In this document: positions 45,788-54,219 of the stretch, one piece after another
Position numbering within the stretch: the stretch's first letter is position 1
Layout: each line of letters opens with the position of its first letter
Origin: Thermoplasma sp. Kam2015
GTDB taxonomy: Archaea > Thermoplasmatota > Thermoplasmata > Thermoplasmatales > Thermoplasmataceae
Reading direction: 5' to 3'
Length of the DNA: 56,917 nucleotides
NCBI RefSeq assembly: GCF_003205235.1
Contig: NZ_QJSM01000019.1
Location: forward strand, 1-56,917
Made by a program: the position numbers and the translations under genes
The notes under the pieces: generated by a model
Databases searched by the model: none
Seen by the model: the letters and a program-made list of their open reading frames with translations, nothing else
What the model was told of the DNA's origin: nothing

Positions 45788-46068
45788 AACTAGTGAGCTA
45801 CTCCTAAGCTAAAGCATCGGAGCTTCCTGCTTCAACGACCGGCATCCGCCCGTAAGGATATATCCCGTACAAGCCCGAAGCAACGATCTCCACAGGCGTG
45901 AATTCGGATCTCACCGATCTTACTAAAGTATTATTCACTTGGTTATGATGGAAGATACAAAATAATATGGGAAGATCATACATAAAACTTTACATTGAGG
46001 GGAGTCCGGGTATCCCTTGTCCGAAGAAGGAGAATTACTGCTTCCCCCAAACTCCCAACTTCTCTTTT
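45788..46068 (-). repeat. TnpB/IS605-derived repeat, copy 8 (minus orientation)
   Basis: This copy starts AGTGAGCTACTCCTAAGC and continues TCGGAGCTTCCTGCTTCAACGAC, ATCTCCACAGGCGTGAATTC and GGATCTCACCGATC. It ends in GAGAATTACTGCTTCCCCCAAACTC (about 46030-46054), the reverse complement of the left-end palindrome. Both ends are therefore present, and the copy is about 280 bases without tnpB. It lies directly upstream of a broken MFS fragment, which it or a parent element may have disrupted. Confidence 0.7.
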
Positions 46069-46084
46069 AAGTGCTGATAGCTGG

Positions 46085-46400
46085 GTTTCCGATATTCCTT
46101 GTACTTGATCTCAAGGCTTCAGTCTATATTCTTGAAATTGCAATGGCTATAGCATACGGAATAGGCTCCATTTTTGCGTATATCGGAGGACCTCTATCTG
46201 ATAAATATAGAAAGAAAAAATTGCGATCGCAGGAAATCTGCTGATTCCGATCCTTTCATTCAGAGGTCTTTCCATTACTTATGCAGAAGCGATTGGGCTC
46301 TTCTCCGTAGGATGGTGGGCCAGAAATTTTTGTATACTGGCGATAAGGGCTCTGATTGGTGATATCACTTTATGCACCTATAACAAAGTATGAGTAGTAA
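46085..46400 (+). pseudogene. MFS transporter fragment
   Basis: In shifting frames this stretch encodes GFPIFLVLDLKASVYILEIAMAIAYGIGSIFAYIGGPLSDKYRKKK and then, after a one-base shift near 46220, IAIAGNLLIPILSFRGLSITYAEAIGLFSVGWWARN. The GPLSDKYRKKK element is MFS motif A (G-x-x-x-D-R/K-x-G-R/K). The fragment covers only about three or four helices, has at least one frameshift, and no start or end. It is a relic next to repeat copy 8. Confidence 0.65.
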
Positions 46401-46667
46401 ATATATTTATCTACCATACATAATAAATATTGTGAATATATTCTGCATTCTTTTCGTCAATGACTCATTGGGAGGATCAGTTACACCTTTTGTATTACAT
46501 GTGTATTCGCGTTCTTTGGAAATTCATCTCCTCCATAAGTGAAGGAGCATCGTTGCTCATATATTGCAATGTATATATGCGTGGGGAGGAATTTGAACTA
46601 AAGGATTTGATGCGTATTTATACCAAAACTGGCTAATGATGCATAGCCATCTACGACTTGGATCGCA

Positions 46668-47888
46668 TTGTTAGAGAATGAGAGCAGGCTTCTGCCTAAC
46701 GCCTATCCCGCCGAGGCAAGGGATTCGATAAAGGCGTTTCTCGATCATGGGAGGATACGCAAGGGATGGTCAGCTCACAGGATATATTACTACAGCGTCC
46801 GCCTTAGGATAACATTAGAATGCCTGGGTGATAGTTTCCTCGATCCAGTTCCGGAGGACGTGACGGCACTCATCAGCGGTCTGAGAGGAAGGGGAAATAG
46901 CGACAGGACGGTAATGGATTACCTCGATGCCTATAGGCGTTTCTTCAGATGGAGAAAAGGGACGCTGGGCAGCGATCCGGTCGGGGCGTTCGAGTTCAGG
47001 TCAGCGAAGAAGAGCAAGAGGCCGGAGGACCTGATCACGTCGGATGAGGTGCAGAGGCTAATCGATCATGCCACGAATGACCGCGACAGGGCACTGATAT
47101 CGCTGCTTTGCGATGGTGGCTGCAGGATCTCCGAACTGCTCACCATGAGGAAGCCGGATGTGAATTTCGATGAGCATGGCATGATGATCGCCGTCATAGG
47201 AAAGACCGGATACAGGCATGTGTACGTTATTGGAAAAATCCGTTCCGTTATTGAGGAAGTGGTTGCAGTCGCACCCGGGTCTCCGCGATGACGATCACGT
47301 TTTCTGCATGATCGGCGATCCTGGAGAGCCGATGTCCTACGCCTCTGTCAGAAAACTGTTGAAGACCGCTGCAGCTAAGGCAGGGATAAAGAAGAGGATA
47401 CACCCACATCTGTTCAGGCACACCATGGCATTATTTCTTGCGACGCAGATAACATAGGCACCGCTTGAAGCCCAGATGGGCTTGGTTCATGGGTAGAGGC
47501 AGGCGCAGACGTACGTGCACCTGTCGGGGGAACAGCGGAGGAACGCCATACTCAGGGCCTATGGCCTAATAAAGGAGGATAGGAAGATAGATGCTCAGGT
47601 CAAGACATGCCCGGGATGCGGCAATGAGATACGTGTCGACGCCGAGTACTGCCAGTTATGCTATGTGGAATTTCCCAACAGGAGCATGCTTACCATATAA
47701 CAGCTCAGGGAGGGGCTGTTCCTTCAGCTTGAAGGATTCAGGGAAGGGATAAAAATGAAGGACGCCACGGTTGTGGTCAACGGTAAGGATTTCCCCAACA
47801 GCTAGTTCAGACTGGATAGGGGCGTAGTTGATTATATAATCAGGGAGGTCATGAAGCGCATCGGATCGGAGAAGCCCAGTCGTGAATG
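46668..47888 (+). pseudogene. tyrosine recombinase/integrase with C-terminal zinc ribbon, broken
   Basis: The first frame (TTG 46668 to 47291) has an N-terminal SAM-like DNA-binding domain and the catalytic core start CDGGCRISELLTMRKPDV (first Arg) plus VIGKTGYRHVYV (Lys). A five-A run at 47234-47238 has one base too many. The frame that continues reads SVPLLRKWLQSHPGLRDDDHVFCM and HPHLFRHTMALFLA (His-x-x-Arg). It is interrupted by TAG at 47455 and again after GLVHG, then QTYVHLSGEQRRNAILRAYG carries the active tyrosine. A zinc ribbon follows (CPGCGNEIRV, YCQLCYVEF) and TAA at 47698; coding-like sequence runs on to about 47888. Base composition is richer in G+C than the surroundings, which suggests transfer. 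It is dead as an enzyme. Confidence 0.85.
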
Positions 47889-48294
47889 AGAAGACTTGCC
47901 TTATACGCAGACAAATAAAGATAACCAAGTAGTTGAGAACGATTCTCAGGAGATTCCGAATCGGAAAAAACGAAAGATCGACGGGATGAGGCAGCATCTC
48001 GTCTAAAATCCCGGCCATACCATTCTTCGGTAAATGTTAAGTTTTCGAATACTTTGATACATTCCTGCTGCCTCAGGTTTCACCAGGATAGATTCAGATT
48101 CCTTCATAGATTAAAAAAATCTTGTCTCAGGAGGGGAATTTTTTGAAAATTGCGTCTGACCGCATGTTTTATAGCAGTGATCTGAGTTTCGGCGTTCATT
48201 GAGATCGAATTTTTCCTGACTTTTTCGCGGTTTCTGAAGTCAGACATTTCGAATTCGGAAGCCTTCCATTCTTCTATTGCTCATTCTATATTAT
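47889..48294. other. gap without recognised gene
   Basis: I see no intact gene in these 406 bases. AGGAGGGG at about 48129 is a good ribosome site, but the frame behind it (TTG, MKIASDRMFY...) closes after 19 codons, so it may be a relic. The opposite-strand frame across the integrase end and this gap is not supported. Confidence 0.4.
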
Positions 48295-48336
48295 GCAAAA
48301 AATTGCATGCTATACATATATAATGTAAAAAATTAC
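48295..48336. repeat. two palindromic sites 30 bp apart with compensating changes
   Basis: GCAAAAAATTGC at 48295-48306 and GTAAAAAATTAC at 48325-48336 are the centres of two tandem units of about 30 bases that also share CATGC, a TATACATATATA stretch and flanks. The second base changes from C to T and the partner base from G to A, so each site keeps its symmetry. The spacing is about three helical turns. This looks like a pair of operator sites. Confidence 0.5.
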
Positions 48337-48633
48337 ATGCCCTATACATATATATGACATGTAATCTTTGTGCGTATACATACGCATGAGGAGGTAGTAG
48401 ATCAGTAGTAGGGATGTAGCATAGGGAGATGCATACATGTAGACGTTAGCATGCTTAAGCTCACATATGCAAATGCGTTCATAGCCATTTTTGTAATTCC
48501 GATATATGAAGTCGGATCGATTGATGACCTCACCATCAGGATCGCTGGGATTGAATACTCCAATCACATACCATGTCGCTGTTTTCATATCATAAATTTC
48601 AACATCCAAAGCTATCCTGTCTGAGTCATTCAT
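48310..48633 (-). CDS. small protein of unknown function, possibly truncated
   Basis: The 107-residue frame has a protein-like first half (ALDVEIYDMKTATWYVIGVF and NPSDPDGEVINRSDFIYRNYKNGYERICI). The second half is tyrosine- and isoleucine-rich and runs through the tandem repeats at 48295-48356 and the palindrome at 48371. This makes it likely that the true end has been lost and the frame reads on by chance. No family recognised, no ribosome site of note. Treat as a possible fragment. Confidence 0.3.
   Translation of the reverse strand: MNDSDRIALDVEIYDMKTATWYVIGVFNPSDPDGEVINRSDFIYRNYKNGYERICICELKHANVYMYASPYATSLLLIYYLLMRMYTHKDYMSYICIGHVIFYIIYV
48371..48386. promoter_or_regulatory. 7-bp palindrome next to the tandem sites
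   Basis: TGCGTAT-AC-ATACGCA is a perfect inverted repeat, 35 bases from the second tandem site. It may be part of the same regulatory patch. No gene can be assigned to it with confidence. Confidence 0.4.
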
Positions 48634-48701
48634 ACCTGAAATGCACGATAACAGAACTTTTTGGAAGTCATTTTTGTTTTACCTTTTTACTTACCCCTGC
48701 C

Positions 48702-49196
48702 TCATTTCTTTCCGCTAATTTCTGTTGATAAGCAATTCTCCAAATTCTTAAGAGAATTCTCAAATTCGTTGAGGATCTTATACCAAAGGTCAATATAATT
48801 GGGAGGGAACTTGCCTGTTAATTTTATAATGAGATCTATAACCTCGAGATCCGTATCATGAACGGGATATCTTGCGCTCCTAAGCTTATGAATTTTTCTA
48901 AAAATGTCTATTATTGCTTCATCACACTTTATATTTTTGTCTTTTAATAATTCAGATAAGAGGCCGATAAATGCAAGATTATCTTTTTTGCTACTTACTT
49001 TTTTCATATCCTCGGGGTCCATATTTTCTATTAAGAGATACAATGCCTGAATATGATGATTAAACTCCTCCTCAGAGTGGCATGGTTTCATAATATCGAA
49101 AATTGCCTTTTCAAATTGCTTGAATAGATCAAATCCATAGTTTTTCTTAAAAAGGAGATTCACGTTTAACCTTTTATTTGTAATAGGCTGTCTCAC
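48702..49196 (-). CDS. helical protein with HEPN-like RxxxxxxH motif
   Basis: This 164-residue soluble protein appears all-helical and has no family I can name. Residues about 105-120 read FRKIHKLRSARYPVHDTDLE, where R-S-A-R-Y-P-V-H matches the R-x(4-6)-H pattern of HEPN domains, many of which are RNases of toxin or defence systems. The rest is rich in Leu, Lys and Glu with a short GKFPPNYIDLW turn before the last helix. It lies alone between the accessory repeats and the MFS exporter. A HEPN assignment from one motif is weak, and a plain structural protein is possible. Confidence 0.5.
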   Translation of the reverse strand: MRQPITNKRLNVNLLFKKNYGFDLFKQFEKAIFDIMKPCHSEEEFNHHIQALYLLIENMDPEDMKKVSSKKDNLAFIGLLSELLKDKNIKCDEAIIDIFRKIHKLRSARYPVHDTDLEVIDLIIKLTGKFPPNYIDLWYKILNEFENSLKNLENCLSTEISGKK

Positions 49197-49390
49197 ATTC
49201 CATGATAAGTCAGACGGACGTCGAACATTATCTACAAGTTCGTAATTATCCTATGATCTGGGACTTTTCCCGGTTATTCTTATACAAAATTCGGGATACT
49301 ATCCCTATTTAGAGTTATAAGTAAATCTCTTATCTTAAAGAATAGAAATGGATGAGTTATTGTTATTTGAATAGTGTCTTAAAGAAGATG

Positions 49391-50560
49391 TTAGATTAAA
49401 TTTCTTTCAACATAAATATAAATTGGAATGAGCAGGAGAATGACTACAATTTCAGTATAAAAGATAATTCTCATAGGATTAAAAATTGCTCCTAAGGCAC
49501 TGTATACAAAAGCCAGCAGAGGTGCATTCGAGGCTATCATTGTATAGTAGAGCGCATTCACCCGGTCAATCATTTCCTTGGGTGTTTTTATGGTAATATA
49601 TATTGTTATTTTAATTGTAAGAAATGGACTTATTATGCCGAGCAAAATAGCTGCAATTACTATTTCGAATGCGTGAGTTGAGAAGGATATTAATAAAAGT
49701 AAGACAGCGAAAGGCAACATTAAGAGAACAAAAAAATTGTCAATATCGGTTTTAGTACCATGACCGGCAATATAAAGACCAGAAATAATGCTGCCAGCTG
49801 AAAATGCCACTATAAACAAAGTATACCATAATACGCCAGACTGTAAATAGGTGGAGATAATGTATGCACTATACACATCCAATGTCGAAGAACTTCCAGC
49901 TAATATAAAGCTTAATGTCATCACCGGTAAGACAGCTAAAATATAAGGAAAGACGTCCCGATATCTTGTTTTCTCTCGATTCAATGGAAGCTTTACGTCC
50001 TTTAACACCGTATCATAGAGCGTAATGATTGATAGAGCCACAACGGTGATAAAGAAAACGAAAAAGATTCTTTGAAAAAATACTAGGAAAGCCCCAGCCA
50101 GCAAATCCCCAGATATGTATGAGCCTCCTCTTCCTATCTGAGAGATTGATATACCCTTCGCCAGTTCGTCTTTATCTAAAATATCTTTGGTAATAGCTCT
50201 CAAGGAATCGACTGATATAGCAGTTATTGCCTGAGAAAGAAATGAAAGGGCGTATAACCATAATAGGGACATCTCAAAAGTAAGGGTCGAATAAAGAAAA
50301 AGTAAAAGAACATTGGATATTAAGAATAGTTTCTTTCTGTTAAATCTATCAATGAGATAGCCCTCAAGGTATAAAGATGATAATAGTCCTACCAGGGAAA
50401 AAGAAGGAATCATACCTGTTAAGAATACCGACATGGTATGCCGGTATACAAACCAGATAAAATATACATTAAAAAAAGCTACATTAACCCTCACGAAATC
50501 ATGAGAAAGCCAAAATTTGTAAAATAATTTCCAATTGGAATTTAAGGGCAATCTTAACAC
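49391..50560 (-). CDS. MFS exporter coupled to a SPASM-domain remnant
   Basis: This 389-residue protein has about twelve membrane helices of the MFS_1/MFS_3 type (SLYLEGYLIDRFNRKKLFLIS after helix 2 is motif A). The GTG start at 50560 overlaps the stop of the upstream SPASM remnant, which ties both genes to one former operon. Codon use is more AT-rich than in the core genes. Exporters of this sort often leave the cell with a peptide product or protect against it. It appears intact. Its substrate is unknown. Confidence 0.8.
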   Translation of the reverse strand: MLRLPLNSNWKLFYKFWLSHDFVRVNVAFFNVYFIWFVYRHTMSVFLTGMIPSFSLVGLLSSLYLEGYLIDRFNRKKLFLISNVLLLFLYSTLTFEMSLLWLYALSFLSQAITAISVDSLRAITKDILDKDELAKGISISQIGRGGSYISGDLLAGAFLVFFQRIFFVFFITVVALSIITLYDTVLKDVKLPLNREKTRYRDVFPYILAVLPVMTLSFILAGSSSTLDVYSAYIISTYLQSGVLWYTLFIVAFSAGSIISGLYIAGHGTKTDIDNFFVLLMLPFAVLLLLISFSTHAFEIVIAAILLGIISPFLTIKITIYITIKTPKEMIDRVNALYYTMIASNAPLLAFVYSALGAIFNPMRIIFYTEIVVILLLIPIYIYVERNLI

Positions 50561-50865
50561 CTAAATTGTATAATCCTTTTTATGAATTGGTACGCCTCTG
50601 TAGGAACAAGAGCAACGATTTTAGGATTTTTAGCGATTGAACTAAATATATGATAAATTACTGGATACCAATAATCGCAATATGGGTCTTTCTTAAACAA
50701 AGAACCGGTGCTTCGTAAAGCATTAGCCGGACATCCATCATTACATAGAATTTGCAAGGCACAATCCTTGCATTACTCCATATTTTCTACTCCTCCTCTT
50801 AAAAACATAGGAGCAACCTCTCCGTTCATAATCCCTTCAAAGCTCTGGTTTTTAATATCGCTCAT
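50554..50865 (-). pseudogene. SPASM-domain remnant of a radical SAM peptide-modifying enzyme
   Basis: The frame from ATG 50865 has an in-frame TAA at 50775-50773 and closes at 50554. Around and after the stop it reads FEGIMNGEVAPMFLRGGVENME-stop-CKDCALQILCNDGCPANALR and DPYCDYW. This matches the SPASM domain that follows the radical SAM barrel in peptide maturases: C-x2-C, then C-x3-C and a later cysteine for extra iron-sulfur clusters. The whole radical SAM domain (CxxxCxxC) is missing upstream, where the sequence turns into AT-rich promoter-like DNA. Its end overlaps the MFS exporter start. It is a relic of a ribosomal-peptide (RiPP) modification operon. Confidence 0.65.
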
Positions 50866-50986
50866 TATATATATGAAAAATCGGTATACTTATTTTTCTT
50901 TGATTAAACTTTCCTTTTTAGGAAAGGTTATCGCAAATGAAAGCCCATATTATTACACGATGAAAAACTTGAGGCTTTCCTGCGAA

Positions 50987-51087
50987 CCCTCTCCCCGCCG
51001 AGCGGAGCGAGGGTCAAGACAAAGACACAGCGAAGCAAGAAAAGAGGGGTGGCTAAGCGAAGCGAAGTCGGGGTGAATTTTCTTGCT
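50987..51087. ncRNA. GC-rich structured block, candidate structured RNA
   Basis: This block of about 100 bases is far more GC-rich than both sides. It has a two-stem hairpin CCCTC (50987-50991) and CCGC-CGA-GCGG (50995-51005) closed by GAGGG (51009-51013). Further on, AGCAAGAAAA (51034-51043) pairs perfectly with TTTTCTTGCT (51078-51087) around GGCTAAGCGAAGCGAAGTCGG. No reading frame in it looks like protein. It could be a structured RNA or the end of a mobile element, since an IS3-type relic begins 145 bases to the right. Confidence 0.4.
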
Positions 51088-51231
51088 GTGCTTCTTTTGG
51101 AAAGAAGCCATAGGGTCTATATTTTTGATATGTGATATGAAAAATATGGAATAATTCTGAAAATGTTTTAGAAATCAATTGTATTACAATGTGATGTTGT
51201 ATAGTGATTGTTAAACAAAAATCTTTCCATT

Positions 51232-52105
51232 TTATGAGATATTCATCCTCGATCTCCGATAATAATTGTTCCTTCTTCTCCTGTAGCCATCCTTCAGATT
51301 CTTTAAAAAATTCCTGTAATGTTCTCTGAAACTGCCGTCACTGTTCCATTTTTCTAAGAATTGCAATGGTGAATAGTAATCCAGGGTAGAATGAGGCCTT
51401 ATATTGTTGTAATCATGGAATGCATTTTCAATTATCTCTTTTCCCTTCATTGAAATTGTCGATTTCATTGATTCATATGTAATCTGTCTTTATTGAATTA
51501 TGGAAACTTTCAGTATCTCCGCTTTCCTCGGGTGTTTCTCTTTCTATGTATTCGTGCTTTATTCCAATTAATTTAAGGTAATCATTGAACTCTTTTGAAA
51601 TATACTGTGTACCATTGTCAATTCGTAAAGTAATGTTATCTGGTATATTTCCGTTGAACTTCCTTATAATAGCATCATCAACTGCATTGATAGTATCCTT
51701 TGCAGTGCATGAAGTATTATAGCTATAGCCATACCATTCTTTTGAGAATACATCCTTTATATACATCAAATAGGTCATTCCATTGTCTGTGGGAATATAT
51801 GTAATATCGGCTTCAATCAGCATCCAAGGCTTATCAGCTTTCAAGAGTTTCAATTCCTTTCTGTACTTATGCGTATACAATGGTAGTGTAATATTGTCGT
51901 TCTTCATTATTTTGTACACTGCTTTCCTGGCTATTCTTATGCCGGAATTCCTCAATAATGCTCATATCCTGTTATAGCCATATGTTATTCTTTCTTCGCA
52001 TAATTCTATTATTTTATTCACTATGCTGCTGTCTACTCTCGTTATACGCCTATTTTTTCCATGTTTTTCATGCTTCTTCCCGTAATTATTGGTTTATGTT
52101 ACCCG
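51232..52105 (-). pseudogene. IS3-family (rve) transposase, broken
   Basis: Read on the minus strand, this is an OrfB-type DDE transposase. First comes KHGKNRRITRVDSSIV and then ERITYGYNRI, where TGA follows; next GIRIARKAVYKIMKN. The three catalytic acids are in IEADITYIP, TLRIDNGTQYIS and TESFHNSIKTDY. A frameshift near 51470 leads into KEIIENAFHDYNNIRPHSTLDYYSPLQF, the usual end. One stop and one frameshift make it non-functional. The family is clear. OrfA is not seen, and I could not define terminal inverted repeats. Confidence 0.85.
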
Positions 52106-52151
52106 GAAATAAGTGAGTTAGGGTTTAAATATTATTTATCGTTCTCTTTTC

Positions 52152-52565
52152 ATGGAATTGACCACAGATGATGGTATCATCTTTGGCGAAATTAATGTTT
52201 CACGTTTACATGAAAAATTTGCAGCTAAGGGATGTGAAGAAGGTTGTGCCTATTCTGATGTGCTCATAGAAGGCGGGGTAAGTTTACTTGATAACGATAC
52301 AATGATCAGATTGTATGTTGCTTATTGCAATTGCCACAGGTGGCAAGATACTTTTGAAATAGATGGCGTACAGGTATCACTCACTAAGGATGATGGGAAG
52401 GAATATAAATCACAGGTCTTTAGCATTTACAATACCACGCCAGAACTGGCTGTTTACGATATTACTGTAAAGTATGCAGGCAAACTTAAATTATATGTTC
52501 CATCGACTTACTATGTCGACGGGATACAGGATATCATACGGGGGATGAGGATCAATGAACAGTAA
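52152..52565 (+). CDS. small cysteine-containing protein of unknown function
   Basis: This 137-residue protein has no family I recognise and no signal peptide. It has two close cysteine pairs: GCEEGCAYS near residue 33 and YCNCHRW near 59, which could bind a metal. The rest looks beta-rich (VLIEGGVSLL, DGVQVSLTKDDG, ITVKYAGKLKLYV). The end overlaps the next gene's start by 11 bases, so the two are translated together; the next protein is membrane-anchored and faces outward. It lies just outside the IS3 relic. Confidence 0.6.
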   Translation: MELTTDDGIIFGEINVSRLHEKFAAKGCEEGCAYSDVLIEGGVSLLDNDTMIRLYVAYCNCHRWQDTFEIDGVQVSLTKDDGKEYKSQVFSIYNTTPELAVYDITVKYAGKLKLYVPSTYYVDGIQDIIRGMRINEQ

Positions 52566-53097
52566 AATAAGGGTAGCGATAGCAGTCGTTCTCGCCTTAG
52601 TGATAATCGCTGTTGCAGTTGTTATCATTAGCTATTCGAATCGAAATAACATAGTTATAGCCGAAACTGGTACATCGATGACTATCGGAAACTACACTTC
52701 GAATGGATGGAGAACCGATTCGCTTCCTCCTACATCGTCATATCCCAACACAATATACGTCGATTATTACGTATTTTCCGTCAGCTACAATTTCTCCCTA
52801 TACGGTAATCTGTCGATCCCGGACACGCCAGGCATCATAATCGGCATCGAGAGCTATTCAGTATTTGAACAGTCGAGTAAAAATGTTTTCATGCCTAATG
52901 CGTATTCTGAGAGTTATAGCCCAAGTGGTTCCAATGCGTCAGCAAGGATAAATGTTACATTGGCAAATGTCTTTTCTCTTCCTCTTCTGCACGGAAAGTA
53001 TGTGCTGATATTCGAGAGCATGGGTCTGATGAAGGATCAGCGCAGCGTGTACGTGAAGTCGAATATACATCCAGTGGAGGTAACAACTTTCTATTGA
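52555..53097 (+). CDS. N-terminally anchored outward-facing protein
   Basis: This 180-residue protein has one membrane helix (VAIAVVLALVIIAVAVVIISY, residues 7-27) and then an outer domain with several N-x-S/T sites (NYTSN, NFSLYGN, NLSIP, NASARINVT). The outer domain looks beta-rich. No family is recognised. It overlaps the small cysteine-containing gene upstream. The same build (one N-terminal helix, glycosylated beta domain of similar size) is seen in the 54.7 kb gene, though they do not align well by eye. Confidence 0.65.
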   Translation: MNSKIRVAIAVVLALVIIAVAVVIISYSNRNNIVIAETGTSMTIGNYTSNGWRTDSLPPTSSYPNTIYVDYYVFSVSYNFSLYGNLSIPDTPGIIIGIESYSVFEQSSKNVFMPNAYSESYSPSGSNASARINVTLANVFSLPLLHGKYVLIFESMGLMKDQRSVYVKSNIHPVEVTTFY

Positions 53098-53439
53098 TTG
53101 TCAGCGCATGCAAGATAATGTGTTTAAACTTAAACTAACCATAACCAAATATTACTTTTTTTCTAAAAATGTCTTGACGGGGGTATTTTTTACTGCCTCT
53201 ACGTGCATTTCATAATTCTTATACGGGTATATGACATGTGTATTACACTCCTCCTTTCTTGGAGATAGTAATAAATATCTTTCCTTCTTAATATTAATTG
53301 TGATTGTATGAACGAAAACGAATACGGAATAGAAGAAGGCACACGTGCAATGACACGGGATAAAGAAAGCCTTATCGGTTTTCCTCTCCTCTGATTCAAA
53401 GCTCCTAGGAGCTTGGATTGTGCATAACTGAAAGTCAGC

Positions 53440-54114
53440 CCTTAGACTTAGATAAACTTCCTTATCTCTTTGTCAAACCTCGGTTTTTCATCTGCTATGA
53501 ACACCTTACCCTCACCCCCTGTTGTATAGATACTTAACAACCTCTACATATAAGAAATAAGATTCCATTGATGCCAGATAGAATCTCAGGATCTCATATT
53601 CCCCAAATTCCCTTATTCCGTTGTAAAGAGAACAGGCTCATTTTCAACACTATCGCTTCCGAGAAAGAAGAATAAAGCATCAAGGAATATGGCGATATAG
53701 CGAGGATTAGTTGGCCTTGACTGGAATCTCTTGACCTCTTACATGATGGCCTCTGTTATCCTTGAGATTGATGATCTTGAATATATGTTCTGAAACATCG
53801 TCTCCAGTATTTCAGAAGCTTTCCCTGCGGATATACCTCTGGAGTATACGGATACGATGAGTTCATCTATCCCTATTTGCCTTGAATATGGATCAAATAT
53901 TCCAGTTCTGAAATTACCTTCTCTCTCTAGGTGCTGATAGATTTTCTATCTCCCCCTAATTTGCTTTAATTGATCTCTCATAGAATCTGTTCTTTATTCA
54001 GCTATGTTCCTCTATGAAAACATTCCTCTCCGTTCTCGTCAATGCCTCTAAATATTCCTTAACTGTCCTCCTCAGAACCTCCATTATGTTATTATCTATT
54101 TCTTCCATAATCAT
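53440..54114 (-). pseudogene. IS256-family (mutator) transposase, decayed
   Basis: Reading the minus strand from ATG 54114 gives MIMEEIDNNIMEVLRRTVKE, a stop after EEHS, another after KAN, then FRTGIFDPYSRQIGIDELIVSVYSRGISAGKASEILETMF, which matches the segment before the first catalytic Asp of IS256 transposases. Further on are RYIAIFLDALFFFLGS (with the catalytic D) and VLFTTE-stop-GNLGNMRS. Several stops and shifts break it, and the final part survives only in pieces (VFIADEKPRFDKEIRKF). The far end is uncertain. Confidence 0.75.
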
Positions 54115-54219
54115 TCGTACCTCCGTTGTTGTAATGTTCAGCAGAGGTATGTCTCCTTGTTCAAGAGATTTGCTTCTCTTGTTCTGGGGATTTACATAAG
54201 ATTCGTGACATTAAGATGA

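Noticed and set aside
47656-48018. 120-residue minus-strand frame over the integrase end
   Set aside because: It is antisense to the zinc-ribbon tail of the recombinase pseudogene and has no family features.
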